Assembly (NCBI RefSeq): GCF_007860125.1
Contig: NZ_SJPW01000005.1
Coordinates: 117,651-181,650, forward strand
Reading direction: 5' to 3'
Origin: Rubripirellula tenax
GTDB taxonomy: Bacteria; Planctomycetota; Planctomycetia; Pirellulales; Pirellulaceae
DNA length: 64,000 bases
How positions within the stretch are numbered: the first letter of the stretch is position 1; every line of letters begins with the position of its first letter. A program made the position numbers and the translations under genes. Below, piece by piece: positions 35,635-44,766 of this stretch. Under the pieces are notes generated by a model. That model made no database searches. It was not told the DNA's origin and saw only the letters and a program-made list of their open reading frames with translations.

Positions 35635-38016
35635 ATGCCCCCCGTACTTTTCGTGAACCTAAAGATGAACTTCGCAATTAAGACCGTCAGCTTCCATGTT
35701 TTGCTACTGGCTCTCGTCGGCTTACCTTCGCCAACCAGCGCGGAGGTGACGAACGAGGTTGATTGGTCCAGTTTTTTGGCTCGTCACGATCTGGTTTGGA
35801 CGCGTGCACCGATGGCCTGGCACGACGGCCCGTTTCTTGGCAACGGTATGCTGGGATCGATGCTGCACCAGACGGATGATCATCACCTGCGAATCAGCCT
35901 GGGACGCGCCGATGTGGAAGATCATCAGACAAAGGGGCAGCCCTTTATCTCCCAATCGCGGCTTCCCAACGGTTACTTCAAGCTAAAAACGTCTGGGAAA
36001 ATCACCGGCTTCAGCGGTCGACTCGACCTGTACAACGCGGAGGCTCGCGTTCGGGTGACCACCGATCGTGGCACGATTGACATTCGCGGCATCGTCCACA
36101 GCGACGACATGGTGATCCTGTACGACCTGAAGCCGTCAGATGGCGAAGTCGCCATGGAGTTGGATTTCATTCCACTCAAAGCAATCGCGCCGGCTCGTTT
36201 GCAAGCGGACCGGGAGGTCGCCAGCAAGGGTGACAAGGCGCATCCCAGCCGCAAAGGATGGGCCGCAGCACCTTACCAGTACAATCCCGAGCCCGTATTG
36301 ACGAAGATTGACGGCTACCATGTGTCGCAGCAGTCTTTAGTCGCTGGTGGAGAAACCGGAACCGCCTGGACCATCAAGAACCGTCCCGACGGAGCGAAGC
36401 AATTGCTTGTTTCCATCGAGCATAGCTTTCCCCAAGCCACGGCGGCGAAGAACGCCGTCGACCATCTGAAGAAGATCAACGATGAGTCGATGGAAAGCTT
36501 CGTTCAGCGGCATCGTGTCTGGTGGCATCGCTATTATCCAAAGAGCTTCCTGAGTCTCGATGACACTCGCATGGAGAGTTTTTACTGGATTCAGGTCTAT
36601 AAGTTTGGTGCGGGCGCTCGAAAAGGTCGCGCGTTCATGGACACAATGGGGCCTTGGATGGTCGAAAACACCGCCTGGGCGAACGGCTGGTTCAATCTGA
36701 ATACTCAGCTTTCTTATTGGTTTCTTTCGACCGCGAATCGACTGGAAGTCGCCGAGAGTCTGTTTACAAAGTTGGACGAGAAGCTTCCAACTTTGGTCGC
36801 CAATATGCCAGATCAATATGGCGGCCAGTGCGCCGGCATGTCGACGATCGTCCCGCAGACCTTCATCAGCAAGTTTCCCAGCGGCAAGCTTGGGTTCACC
36901 GGCGAACTGCTTTGGACGTGCCATGACTATTGGCTGATGCTAGAGCGAACAATGGATCGGCAACGCACTACTGAAAAGTTCTTTCCACTGCTGAAAAAGT
37001 CGGTCCATACTTATCTGCATTTCATGGTCGAGGGCGAGGATGGGTTGATTCACTTGCCCCACACACGATCCCCAGAATACGGGGCGGGCGAAGATTGCAA
37101 TTTCAATCTGGCTCTATTTCGCTGGGGGCTACGCACTCTGGTCAACATCGACGATCGATATGGCATCAACGATCCGCTGCTTCCGAAGTGGAATGACGTG
37201 CTCAGCCGATTGGTTGATTATCCGAAGAACGAAAATGGCTTCATGGTCGCCAAGGACTTCCCCTTCGAGCAATCGCACCGTCATTACTCTCACTTGTTGA
37301 TGATCTATCCGATTTGCGAGATCAACATCGACCAACCCAAAAATCGAGACTTGATCGCCAAGTCAGTGGATCACTGGATCAACTATCCCGGTCGAGGGAA
37401 CGCAGGCTACTCGTGGAGCGGCGCGGCGGCGATGTATGCGTTGCAGGGCGATGGCGAGAAGGCAGCAGGATACTTGAATACGTTCTTGAAAATGCAGGAA
37501 CTCTATCCCAACAATCCGGCAATGATTCATCCAACAACGATGTACACTGAAACCAAGCGAATCCAGCCGGTGACCGAAACACCATTGTCGCTGTGTGATT
37601 CCCTGCAGTTGATGCTACTACAAAGCTGGGGCGACAAGATTCGAGTTTTCCCCGCCGTACCGGCGTCGTGGAACAATCTTTGTTTTGATGGAATGCTTGC
37701 GGCCGGTGGGTTCAAGATCGGCGCCGTACGCACCAACGGAAAGACGCAGTTCGTTTCCGTCGAAAGCTTGGCCGGATCACCGTGCATCGTGCGAACGGAC
37801 GTTTCAGAAATGGACGTTTACATCAATGGCGTCGCAGCAACGAAGCAGCAAGTAGTGAAGAACGAAGAAGGCTCATGGGAACTCGATCTCAAAAAGGGTG
37901 ACGAGGCGATCCTGACGTCAAACGCACTGAAAGACACCGATCTGCGAATCCAGCCTGTTGCCGCCAACAAGGCGACGCAAAATTCATTCGGACTCAATGA
38001 TGTCCATTTGAATTAG
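35635..38016 (+). CDS. GH95-like alpha-L-fucosidase (or related GH95 glycosidase)
   Basis: A 793-residue secreted enzyme. The N-terminal beta region contains the usual opening APMAWHDGPFLGNGMLGSML and ISLGRADV. The (alpha/alpha)6 barrel has NGWFNLNTQLSYWFLSTANR, LLWTCHDYW, GAGEDCNFNLALFRW and the C-terminal DSLQLMLLQSW then FPAVPASW. These match GH95 (1,2-alpha-L-fucosidase and relatives). Signal peptide: NFAIKTVSFHVLLLALVGLPSPTSA, which favours the internal ATG at 35665. GH95 enzymes invert the configuration at fucose or related sugars. With the GH29 gene at 10777 it supports a fucose-containing substrate. Confidence 0.88.
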   Translation: MPPVLFVNLKMNFAIKTVSFHVLLLALVGLPSPTSAEVTNEVDWSSFLARHDLVWTRAPMAWHDGPFLGNGMLGSMLHQTDDHHLRISLGRADVEDHQTKGQPFISQSRLPNGYFKLKTSGKITGFSGRLDLYNAEARVRVTTDRGTIDIRGIVHSDDMVILYDLKPSDGEVAMELDFIPLKAIAPARLQADREVASKGDKAHPSRKGWAAAPYQYNPEPVLTKIDGYHVSQQSLVAGGETGTAWTIKNRPDGAKQLLVSIEHSFPQATAAKNAVDHLKKINDESMESFVQRHRVWWHRYYPKSFLSLDDTRMESFYWIQVYKFGAGARKGRAFMDTMGPWMVENTAWANGWFNLNTQLSYWFLSTANRLEVAESLFTKLDEKLPTLVANMPDQYGGQCAGMSTIVPQTFISKFPSGKLGFTGELLWTCHDYWLMLERTMDRQRTTEKFFPLLKKSVHTYLHFMVEGEDGLIHLPHTRSPEYGAGEDCNFNLALFRWGLRTLVNIDDRYGINDPLLPKWNDVLSRLVDYPKNENGFMVAKDFPFEQSHRHYSHLLMIYPICEINIDQPKNRDLIAKSVDHWINYPGRGNAGYSWSGAAAMYALQGDGEKAAGYLNTFLKMQELYPNNPAMIHPTTMYTETKRIQPVTETPLSLCDSLQLMLLQSWGDKIRVFPAVPASWNNLCFDGMLAAGGFKIGAVRTNGKTQFVSVESLAGSPCIVRTDVSEMDVYINGVAATKQQVVKNEEGSWELDLKKGDEAILTSNALKDTDLRIQPVAANKATQNSFGLNDVHLN

Positions 38017-38158
38017 ACTTGGATAATTGGGATTCGGGCCCAGAAAATGGATTCATACGGCGGATGGGTGCGATAGTCTGAACCGATTTTGGATAGCAGG
38101 GAACCTTCGGCACTCGGTATTTGCATCTTTGATGACATCCCAAGCAAGGAATTGAAAA

Positions 38159-39670
38159 ATGGAACCGAACGCTCGCGTTACCCGGGCAGTGTCCGCCCGA
38201 ACGATGATCGTCATGACAGTGTGCTGGGGATCGATGTGCTCGTGTGCGACGGCGGATGAGAGCATGCCGCTTCGGTTTGCTGGCATCTTTGGTGACCAAA
38301 TGGTTCTGCAACGAGAATGCAAGAACGCGATATGGGGCCAATGCAGCCCCAATCAAAACGTGACGGTTCTTGCGTCATGGTCGGACCGAACGGTCACGGC
38401 GGTGGCGGACGATGCGGGACGATGGAAAGCAACGATCGACACCCCTGAAGCAGGAGGCCCGTTTGACTTGACGGTCGCAACCAACGATCAAGAAGTTCGG
38501 CTGCGTGATGTGTTCGTTGGGGAAGTATGGATCTGTTCCGGCCAGTCCAACATGCAGTGGAAAATGCGTGGCTTCGGATTGGAGCATTTCAAAGAAGACG
38601 TCGACAAAGCGAACTACCCTCGCATCCGTTATTGCGAAATCCCCGCCGTGATCGCGTTGGAAGACCAGGACGACGTTCTCACTAAATGGACAGTGTGCAA
38701 TCCGCAAACGGTATTGAATTTGAGTGCGGTTGGCTATTTCTTTGGCTCTCGATTGCACCAAGAGTTGGATGTTCCGATCGGGTTGGTGTCGACCAATTGG
38801 GGAGGATCGTCGGCCGAGGCCTGGGTCAGCCCCGACGTGCTGCGTCAGGATTTTCCCGAGTTCACCGAGACGCTCGATGGGTACCCGGCAATCGCCGAGA
38901 AGACTGGCGTTCTTTATCAGCGCGGCAAACCCGCCCCCAAAGGAATGAATCAACGTAGTCCAAGCGTGCTTTACAACAGCATGCTCAAGCCGTTGATCCC
39001 GTTCTCGTTTCGCGGCGTGATTTGGTACCAGGGCGAATCCAATGTTGAACGCCCCAAGCAGTATCGGACACTCTTTCCCGGTTTGATCCGTGATTGGCGG
39101 AATCGATGGGGCCAAGGCGACTTCCCGTTCTACTTTGTCCAAATCGCTCCGTTTGTTTATAAAGACAAGCCGGTCAGTGCCGCGTATCTGCGGGAAGCGC
39201 AAATGATGACGCTGGCGGAGCCCAACACGGGGATGGTGGTGACGATGGATGTGGGCGATTTCACCAACATTCATCCCAAACAAAAGAAGCCCGTCGGCGA
39301 ACGACTCGCGCGACTCGCCTTGGCTCGCGACTACGGACGTGATGACTTGTTGGCATCCAGTCCGATTTACCAGAGTCACACCACCGAGGACGACTCGATT
39401 CGGATCCAGTTTGCGCACACGGGCGGTGTTTTGATGGCAAGCGACAGTCAGCCGTTGACGCATTTCATGATCGCCGCAAACGACCAACACTTCGTCGATG
39501 CCGACGCAATCGTCGACGGGGAAACCATTGTCGTTCGCAGTGAGAATGTGACCGCCCCCGTCGCGGTGCGATTTGCATGGGGCAGCGGTGACATGCCGAA
39601 TCTTGTCAACCAAGCCGGCTTGCCAGCGTCGTCATTTCGAACCGATCAATGGGCCATCGAACGCGAATGA
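38159..39670 (+). CDS. SGNH-type sialate O-acetylesterase-like enzyme, secreted
   Basis: A 503-residue carbohydrate acetylesterase. An AAGGAA site lies just before the ATG. After a signal-like segment come LRFAGIFGDQMVLQRE, VGEVWICSGQSNMQWKM (nucleophile Ser in GQSNM, about residue 128) and GVIWYQGESNVERPKQYRTLF, then DWRNRWGQGDFPFYFVQIAP. These are the hallmarks of the SASA (sialate O-acetylesterase) family, which in environmental bacteria often removes acetyl groups from plant or algal glycans. It is 140 bases downstream of the GH95 gene, in the same direction. Confidence 0.93.
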   Translation: MEPNARVTRAVSARTMIVMTVCWGSMCSCATADESMPLRFAGIFGDQMVLQRECKNAIWGQCSPNQNVTVLASWSDRTVTAVADDAGRWKATIDTPEAGGPFDLTVATNDQEVRLRDVFVGEVWICSGQSNMQWKMRGFGLEHFKEDVDKANYPRIRYCEIPAVIALEDQDDVLTKWTVCNPQTVLNLSAVGYFFGSRLHQELDVPIGLVSTNWGGSSAEAWVSPDVLRQDFPEFTETLDGYPAIAEKTGVLYQRGKPAPKGMNQRSPSVLYNSMLKPLIPFSFRGVIWYQGESNVERPKQYRTLFPGLIRDWRNRWGQGDFPFYFVQIAPFVYKDKPVSAAYLREAQMMTLAEPNTGMVVTMDVGDFTNIHPKQKKPVGERLARLALARDYGRDDLLASSPIYQSHTTEDDSIRIQFAHTGGVLMASDSQPLTHFMIAANDQHFVDADAIVDGETIVVRSENVTAPVAVRFAWGSGDMPNLVNQAGLPASSFRTDQWAIERE

Positions 39671-39802
39671 ACATGGGATGCTCAACATCAAGTCCGCTCG
39701 CTCAAATGCGCGCCGTCTTCGGGCGATCGAACGGGTTGTGGTTGCCCTGGACTGGGACCGCATTGATTTGCGGTGTTGTCAGGTTTTCGATGACGGGCGA
39801 TA

Positions 39803-39871
39803 GGCAATTTAAAAGGACGCAAACGATCGCTGTATGCGGGTGGTATTCGCGTGCCGTTTATCGCCCGCTGA
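39803..39871 (+). pseudogene. Short sulfatase fragment
   Basis: Twenty-two codons reading GNLKGRKRSLYAGGIRVPFI then AR and a TGA where a Trp codon (ARWPG) is expected. The same segment occurs intact in the sulfatase at 28397 (GKLKGRKRSLYAGGVRVPFI), with strong nucleotide similarity. It is a leftover of a recombined sulfatase copy. Confidence 0.75.
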
Positions 39872-39894
39872 CGACTCACAACAACGCCAGTCCC

Positions 39895-40772
39895 AGTCAC
39901 AAGAACCCGGATAACTTCGTTCGCAACGGGAACCCGTTGGCGAAATGATCGGCTACTCGGCTCCCTTGGTCTCGACCGAAGTGGCGAGTTGGTTGAGCAA
40001 GAAACGGGACAAATCCAAACCCTTTGCGTTGTCGGTTTGGGTTCACGAGCCTCATGCACCGATCGCGACGGATCCCAAGTTTTCTGGTCTGTATGACGGG
40101 CACGAGAACAGCAAGTACATGGGCAACATCACTCAAATGGACCATGCCTTGGGCAAAGTCATGCAGACGTTGGATGATGAAGGCGTAAGCGATAACACCT
40201 TCATTTTCTTTACATCGGATAACGGCCCGGTCATTAAGTTTGGTGGAACGACGGGTGGCCTACGTGGTCTCAAGCGTAGTGATCACGAGGGCGGCATTCG
40301 CGTGCCCGGTGTCGCGCGTTGGCCGGGGAAGATCGCACCGGGATCGATCAGCGATGTCCCGGTCATTGGCACGGATATCTTTGCCACGGTACTCGCAATG
40401 ACGGGCATTCCGCTACCGGACGATCGCACGATTGATGGCGTCAGTATGATTCCGGCGTTTGCGGGAAAGCCGGTCGAGCGAAAGGTTCCGTTGTTTTGGC
40501 GGACGCATGTTTCGCCACCGGGCGATCGTGTGGCATTACGGATCGGTGATTGGAAACTGGTCGGCGACGAAACACTGACCAAATTCCAGCTCTACGAGAT
40601 CCAGAAGGACTGGAAAGAAGAGCACGATCTGGCTTCGGCGATGCCTGAGAAAACAGCCGAGATGACAAAAAAGCTGCTGGAGGTTTGGAAGTCCATCGAA
40701 ACCGAAGGTCCCAACGAGTGGTGGGAAAGCGAAACCCAAAAGCCCATGAAGGGCGGCAAGCTGAGCTACTGA
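39895..40772 (+). pseudogene. Sulfatase C-terminal part, lacking the active-site cysteine region
   Basis: Residues read from about HKNPDNFVRNGNP in one frame and continue, after a one-base shift, as EMIGYSAPLVSTEVASWLSK through GRxV... to GGKLSY at 40772. Conserved later motifs are present (WVHEPHAPIATDPKF, TSDNGPVIKFGG, GGIRVPGVARWPGK, RIGDWKLVGDE), but the N-terminal metal site, the CxPSR formylglycine motif and GKWHLG are absent. An ATG at 39945 leaves a 275-residue open frame that cannot be an active sulfatase. It is a separate sulfatase from the fragment at 39803, so the junction looks like a recombination scar. Confidence 0.85.
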
Positions 40773-41163
40773 TCCACAGCTTCCTTTGGGCTGATCCGAT
40801 GGAAGGGTGCTGAGGAACGAGCGGGAAATAAATGGACGATGGGCACTCTTGCCCGTCGCGAATATCTCGGGCAAGCGTGCCCGAGTTGCGACGGTTATTT
40901 TCCGCTCAGTGCTGAGGAGGTTTTGCAGGCATGGCCCCGATGCGTTGATCGTTCGGCGGATTCTTTCTTTCGAAACCCGCCTCCTTGAAGTGCGATGGCC
41001 TGGCATCGCACTCCAAAGAAGGACCACAAAAGCCAGACCTTCGAACGACATCCGTTCCGGGTACTGCCCATCCTTGTGTCGGATGAGCGATCTTTGTGAG
41101 TCGGATTCGAAGAAAAGTGATGGCCCATTGTGCTTGAGGGCATTCAACACAACTCAACCCCGT
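40773..41163. other. Intergenic region between convergent genes
   Basis: About 390 bases between the sulfatase ruin (rightward) and the PhoD-like gene (leftward). It holds the nested inverted repeat at 40819-40907. No coding region is supported in the remainder. Confidence 0.5.
40819..40907. repeat. Nested inverted repeat element
   Basis: Outer arms GAGCGGGAAATAA (40819-40831) and TTATTTTCCGCTC (40895-40907) are complementary at 12 of 13 positions. Inside are 15-base arms at 40841-40855 and 40868-40882 (GGGCACTCTTGCCCG versus CGGGCAAGCGTGCCC) with one mismatch and a 12-base loop. Lying between convergent genes it may work as a bidirectional terminator or be a small non-autonomous mobile element. 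Confidence 0.7.
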
Positions 41164-42714
41164 TCATTCCACCTGGATCGTTCGCGGCCAACCGGGAACG
41201 CGATCCGGCACCGGCTGGCGCGCATCATTGAAGAGGTGAATGTCCAACGTGATTTCACGCTTGCCTTTGTCGAAGAACGCCATGCCGTAGCCTTTGTAGC
41301 CATCGGCCTTGCCGACCAAAGTGAGCTTGTTGCCGAACCGATCATGGTGATTTCCCGATCCTTCAATACCCTCAATCGCGTTGCCTTGCGGTGCGACCGA
41401 TGGTTTCCAACGGCGGTTTTGATTGGAGGTGAAGCCGGGCACCGAGAACGTCCAAGGACCGTCACCCCAGTCGTCAATGCCGTTCTGAAACAAAGTGCCG
41501 TAGTATATGTCTCCGCATAGCATCACGGCCTTGGAGGGCGCGATCGCTCGCAGTGCCCGATCGCGGGCCGACTGAGGCCAACCATTGGAATCCATGTCGC
41601 CGAAATGCGGCTCATAGTTGCCCACATTGGCGTACGGTGATTGACTCAGCACAGCAGCCAGGTTGCCGCTCTTGAAAACATCGTTGGCCCATTGTCTCAC
41701 GAAGTCTTCCTGCGATTTTCCAAGCAACTGCAAACCGGGTTGATCCAATTTGCCCGCATCAAAGTCAGCCCATTCGATGACTTCCATGTTTGGGGCCATC
41801 TGCGATGCGTCCGGGTCACTCACCGGTGCGTCGAGCACCTGGGCAGGAGCGGACTTGAACTTCCGATCTTCCAACAGCGCGAAACTGACACCGCCATAAT
41901 TCAATGAAGTGTAATACGCTAGAATGCCATCTCCCCACGGACCGGGATGAGCCGCGTCGGGCAAATGCCAAGTTTGCACTCGCTCCACCAGATTGACCCA
42001 CTTTGGTTCCATGTTGTAACCACCCGTGGTGCGATTCCCTGGCATACGAATCCCGCCTCGCCCCCAAAGGTCATCGGCGTAGACATCGTGATCGTCCGTG
42101 ATGATTAGCGAAGGGCGATCCTTGAGTAGCTCCTTAAACATCAATCCAAACTTTCGCCACTTGGCGAGCACATTCGCCATCGCGGCGGGGATGTCCGCTT
42201 CACTTTGCGTGTAGATAACCTCGCCGCCCGCGTTGGATTCATAGAGCTGGTCGCCTCCAAAGAACAGCAGATCGGGATCTTGATCGATCACATGCTGCAC
42301 GGCGTTGGTTTGCGGAAAGAACTCGTCCTTGATGCAGGCGAGCACGGCGAGTTTCAAGACGCCACCTTTCGCCTTGGGTTCGGCCCGAATCGTTCCCTCC
42401 AGCTTGCTGTCGCCACACAGGACCCGGTACGAAAACACTTTGCGATTGTCCCAGTCTTCCACACGAAAGGCGGCCATCGCGGTGAGTGGTTCCACTTCCG
42501 CTTCGGCAACCGTTTCCCACTCGTCGCTGATCTTCATCAGCAGTCGCGCCGTCGCCGGTTCGGGATGCAGCGGGTCGGCATCGGTGTGAGCGGTCAGCTT
42601 CAAGACTCCGTTGGCCTGAGCGTATTGCGTCCAAAGCAGCGCCGGCGACGCCGATGCGGGGATGCCAAGGATAAGTAATCCCGTGAGGGCGGCGAGGAGT
42701 CTTGCAGTCATCAT
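41164..42714 (-). CDS. PhoD-like alkaline phosphatase / phosphodiesterase, secreted
   Basis: A 516-residue metallophosphatase. A signal peptide (ARLLAALTGLLILGIPASASP) leads to an N-terminal Fn3-like domain, then metal-ligand segments LLFFGGDQLYE, LIITDDHDVYADDLWG, and late blocks AVMLCGDIYYGTLF and GSGNHHDRFG. This is the PhoD family, which hydrolyses phosphate monoesters or diesters. A role in processing of a phosphorylated or sulfated glycan is possible but not shown. It stands alone on the minus strand with repeats upstream. Confidence 0.85.
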   Translation of the reverse strand: MMTARLLAALTGLLILGIPASASPALLWTQYAQANGVLKLTAHTDADPLHPEPATARLLMKISDEWETVAEAEVEPLTAMAAFRVEDWDNRKVFSYRVLCGDSKLEGTIRAEPKAKGGVLKLAVLACIKDEFFPQTNAVQHVIDQDPDLLFFGGDQLYESNAGGEVIYTQSEADIPAAMANVLAKWRKFGLMFKELLKDRPSLIITDDHDVYADDLWGRGGIRMPGNRTTGGYNMEPKWVNLVERVQTWHLPDAAHPGPWGDGILAYYTSLNYGGVSFALLEDRKFKSAPAQVLDAPVSDPDASQMAPNMEVIEWADFDAGKLDQPGLQLLGKSQEDFVRQWANDVFKSGNLAAVLSQSPYANVGNYEPHFGDMDSNGWPQSARDRALRAIAPSKAVMLCGDIYYGTLFQNGIDDWGDGPWTFSVPGFTSNQNRRWKPSVAPQGNAIEGIEGSGNHHDRFGNKLTLVGKADGYKGYGMAFFDKGKREITLDIHLFNDARQPVPDRVPGWPRTIQVE

Positions 42715-42810
42715 GAAATTTGCGAGTGCGTGGTTGGGAAGTGGTGAATGCGTGCCGATCGAAACGAGTTCACCGCGACGATCGGATAACGAATCGAATC
42801 GAACGAGTTC

Positions 42811-42934
42811 AGGAACTGTCCCGAAACAACCTCCGGATTCTAAATGGTGGCACGGCGGTCCCCGCCGTGATTCACGGTGGAGACCACCGTGCCACTATCC
42901 GACAAACTCGGGACATGGATTCGGGACAATTCCT
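42811..42934. repeat. 124-bp element with terminal and internal inverted repeats
   Basis: Terminal arms AGGAACTGTCCCGAA (42811-42825) and TTCGGGACAATTCCT (42920-42934) match as reverse complements at 14 of 15 bases. The interior (42848-42895) is a second long hairpin, GTGGCACGG...CCGTGCCAC with a few mismatches. Size and structure resemble a MITE-like non-autonomous element; no coding capacity. Confidence 0.75.
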
Positions 42935-42972
42935 TAGCATCCCGTGAACAATAAGTGACGAATTCGTAGCAC

Positions 42973-43005
42973 AGGCTGCCAGCCTGTTTTGCAGGCTAGC
43001 AGCCT
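42973..43005. repeat. Short hairpin repeat (AGGCTGCCAGCCTG)
   Basis: Arms at 42973-42986 and 42992-43005 are reverse complements at 13 of 14 bases around a 5-base loop. It lies 30 bases beyond the stop of the DUF1552 gene (43035) and could be its terminator or an interspersed repeat. Confidence 0.65.
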
Positions 43006-43034
43006 CACTACGCCATTTATAGTTCACGCGATGC

Positions 43035-44399
43035 TTAGATGATCTCGCCGATCACCCCATCGGCCTCGCCGCCTTGGAAATTCTTGGGTACCGGCACATC
43101 CATCACGCCGAACATGGTTTGCCAAAGGTTGCCTAGGTAGGCGTTCTCCTTGACGACGTGCCCTTGGTGTTTCACTCCGATGCCACCCCCGCCGCAAAGG
43201 ATGGCGGGCAAATGGTGGTTGTTGTGAGCGTTGATGGTTCCGCCGGACGATCCCCACACCACCATCGTGTGATCCAACAACGTGCCGTCGCCCTCCTTCA
43301 CTGATTTCAATCGGTCCAGGAAGTAGGCCCATTCCTCCATGTACCACGTGTCAGCTTTGGTCCACCAACGTAGCTTGTCAGGGTCCTCGCCGTGATGCGT
43401 CATTTCGTGATAGCCGTAGGGGTTGCCCTCGCCCTTGAATGCGCCGGTGCCATCGGAATTGTCCATGCGAGCCATGTAGGAGATCACGCGGGTGCTATCG
43501 GTTTGCAACGCAAGCGTGATCAAGTCATACATCAGCCGTTGATAGCGACGATAATCCAGGCCGCTGCGTGTCGGGTCGAGGCCCTGTTCATCGCCAAACT
43601 CGGGGGCGTCGACGGACGGCTTCGGTTCATACAACCAAGTCTTTTCGACTTGCATCTGTTTCTCGAGGTCACGGATTCCCGTGAAGTATTCGTCGAGCTT
43701 TTCGCGGTCGACTTTACCGAGACGATCCGCGAACGCACGGGCTTCGCCTCGCACCGAATCCAGCACGCTGGACCGCCTCGCAAACGCGGCTTCACGCTCG
43801 GCAAGTGTGTCAGCGGTGTCGGGGCGGAAGAGCTTGTCGAACAGCACGTGCGGCCGGTTCTCTGCCGGAATCGGCGTGCCGCTGCGGCTCCAAGAAAGCG
43901 TGTTGTCTTGCGGGTTGCCAAACCCTGTTCCACGTCGGATGCCGAGCGTTAGCGAAGAGTATCGCGTCTGGTGACCGATCGCGTCGGCGAGTTCCTGATC
44001 ACAAGAGACGCGAAGTTTGCTGCTGCTGGCGTGCGTGTTGGTTCCCGTTAAAAAAGTGCGATCGCCACCGTGGCCGCCCGAATGAGTCAGCTTGAGTCCA
44101 CTGACGGTGGTGAAGTCGCGACGATGACGCTCGAGTGGCTGCAAGATGGGCGTGATCTCGTAATCCGGCCCCGTCGTGGTGGGCGTGAAGTCGCGGCCGT
44201 TGAGTCCGAGTCCCCACATGCAAAAAACGGAACGCTTGGGAATTTCGTCAGCCGCCATGCCACCGGCCGTGTCGGCGCCGCGAGCACAAACGCTCATCGT
44301 TTCCAGCCACGGTAGTGCCAGCGTGATGCCGGTGCCTCGAAGAAACGCCCGACGACGAAAGGGTGAGGGTGAATGATTCATGTTGATCCTAAAACTCAT
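43035..44399 (-). CDS. DUF1552 family protein, Tat-exported
   Basis: A 454-residue DUF1552 protein with a twin-arginine signal (FRRRAFLRGTGITLALPW). Family blocks are present: VSGLKLTHSGGHGGDRTFLTG, DNTLSWSRSGTPIPAEN, LALQTDSTRVISYM, MVVWGSSGGTINAHNNHHLP and LCGGGGIGVKHQGH. The ATG at 44399 overlaps the TGA of the upstream (intron-split) DUF1592 gene, as in intact pairs. Function is unknown beyond the usual partnership with DUF1592 proteins, whose gene here is damaged. Confidence 0.93.
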   Translation of the reverse strand: MSFRINMNHSPSPFRRRAFLRGTGITLALPWLETMSVCARGADTAGGMAADEIPKRSVFCMWGLGLNGRDFTPTTTGPDYEITPILQPLERHRRDFTTVSGLKLTHSGGHGGDRTFLTGTNTHASSSKLRVSCDQELADAIGHQTRYSSLTLGIRRGTGFGNPQDNTLSWSRSGTPIPAENRPHVLFDKLFRPDTADTLAEREAAFARRSSVLDSVRGEARAFADRLGKVDREKLDEYFTGIRDLEKQMQVEKTWLYEPKPSVDAPEFGDEQGLDPTRSGLDYRRYQRLMYDLITLALQTDSTRVISYMARMDNSDGTGAFKGEGNPYGYHEMTHHGEDPDKLRWWTKADTWYMEEWAYFLDRLKSVKEGDGTLLDHTMVVWGSSGGTINAHNNHHLPAILCGGGGIGVKHQGHVVKENAYLGNLWQTMFGVMDVPVPKNFQGGEADGVIGEII

Positions 44400-44766
44400 T
44401 TCGATTGAAAGATTTCACTGGCAACAACTTCGCGGATGAGCGTCCGCATCTGGTAATCATCACTTCGCACGGAATCGGTGATCGTTTCGACAGTCTGACG
44501 ATCGGCGTAACCGACCGGGCGAGTCAAAGCGTACGTCAGCATCTTTTCGACTAGGTTGCGGGTGAATGCATCGCGCCGCGCCAGCAATCCCGCCTTGTAC
44601 TCATCCAGCGACGCGAACGAATCACCCTCGGGGAACTCGCCGCTGACATCGATCAACGGTGCGTTCTTGCCGCGGAACCCTTCGCCGTTGGCTTGGGTGC
44701 GCCACTTGCCGATCACATCGTAGTTCTCAAGTGCGATCCCGAACGGGTCGAGCTTCGCATGGCATG
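44396..44766 (-). pseudogene. 3-prime exon of an intron-split DUF1592 gene
   Basis: This is the last part of a DUF1592 protein: reading from the intron border, HAKLDPFGIALENYDVIGKW then the DUF1585 end (LVEKMLTYALTRPVGYADRQ ... VASEIFQSK) to a TGA at 44396. Without splicing it has only an internal ATG (44716). Joined to the 5-prime exon ending at 46839 it restores a continuous DUF1588-DUF1585 sequence, including the second heme motif if the border is placed as in the intron entry. Confidence 0.85.

Larger units (their letters stand above)
42715..43034. other. Intergenic region rich in inverted repeats
   Basis: About 320 bases upstream of the PhoD-like gene and downstream of the DUF1552 gene. 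It contains the nested repeat 42811-42934 and the hairpin 42973-43005 and no supported gene. Confidence 0.5.

Noticed and set aside
38375..39613. 412-codon minus-strand frame
   Set aside because: Antisense to the SGNH esterase gene with clear GQSNM and WYQGESN motifs.
39945..40772. Intact 275-residue gene starting at 39945
   Set aside because: It lacks the metal-binding and formylglycine region of sulfatases, and upstream sulfatase codons exist in another frame, so it is a pseudogene.
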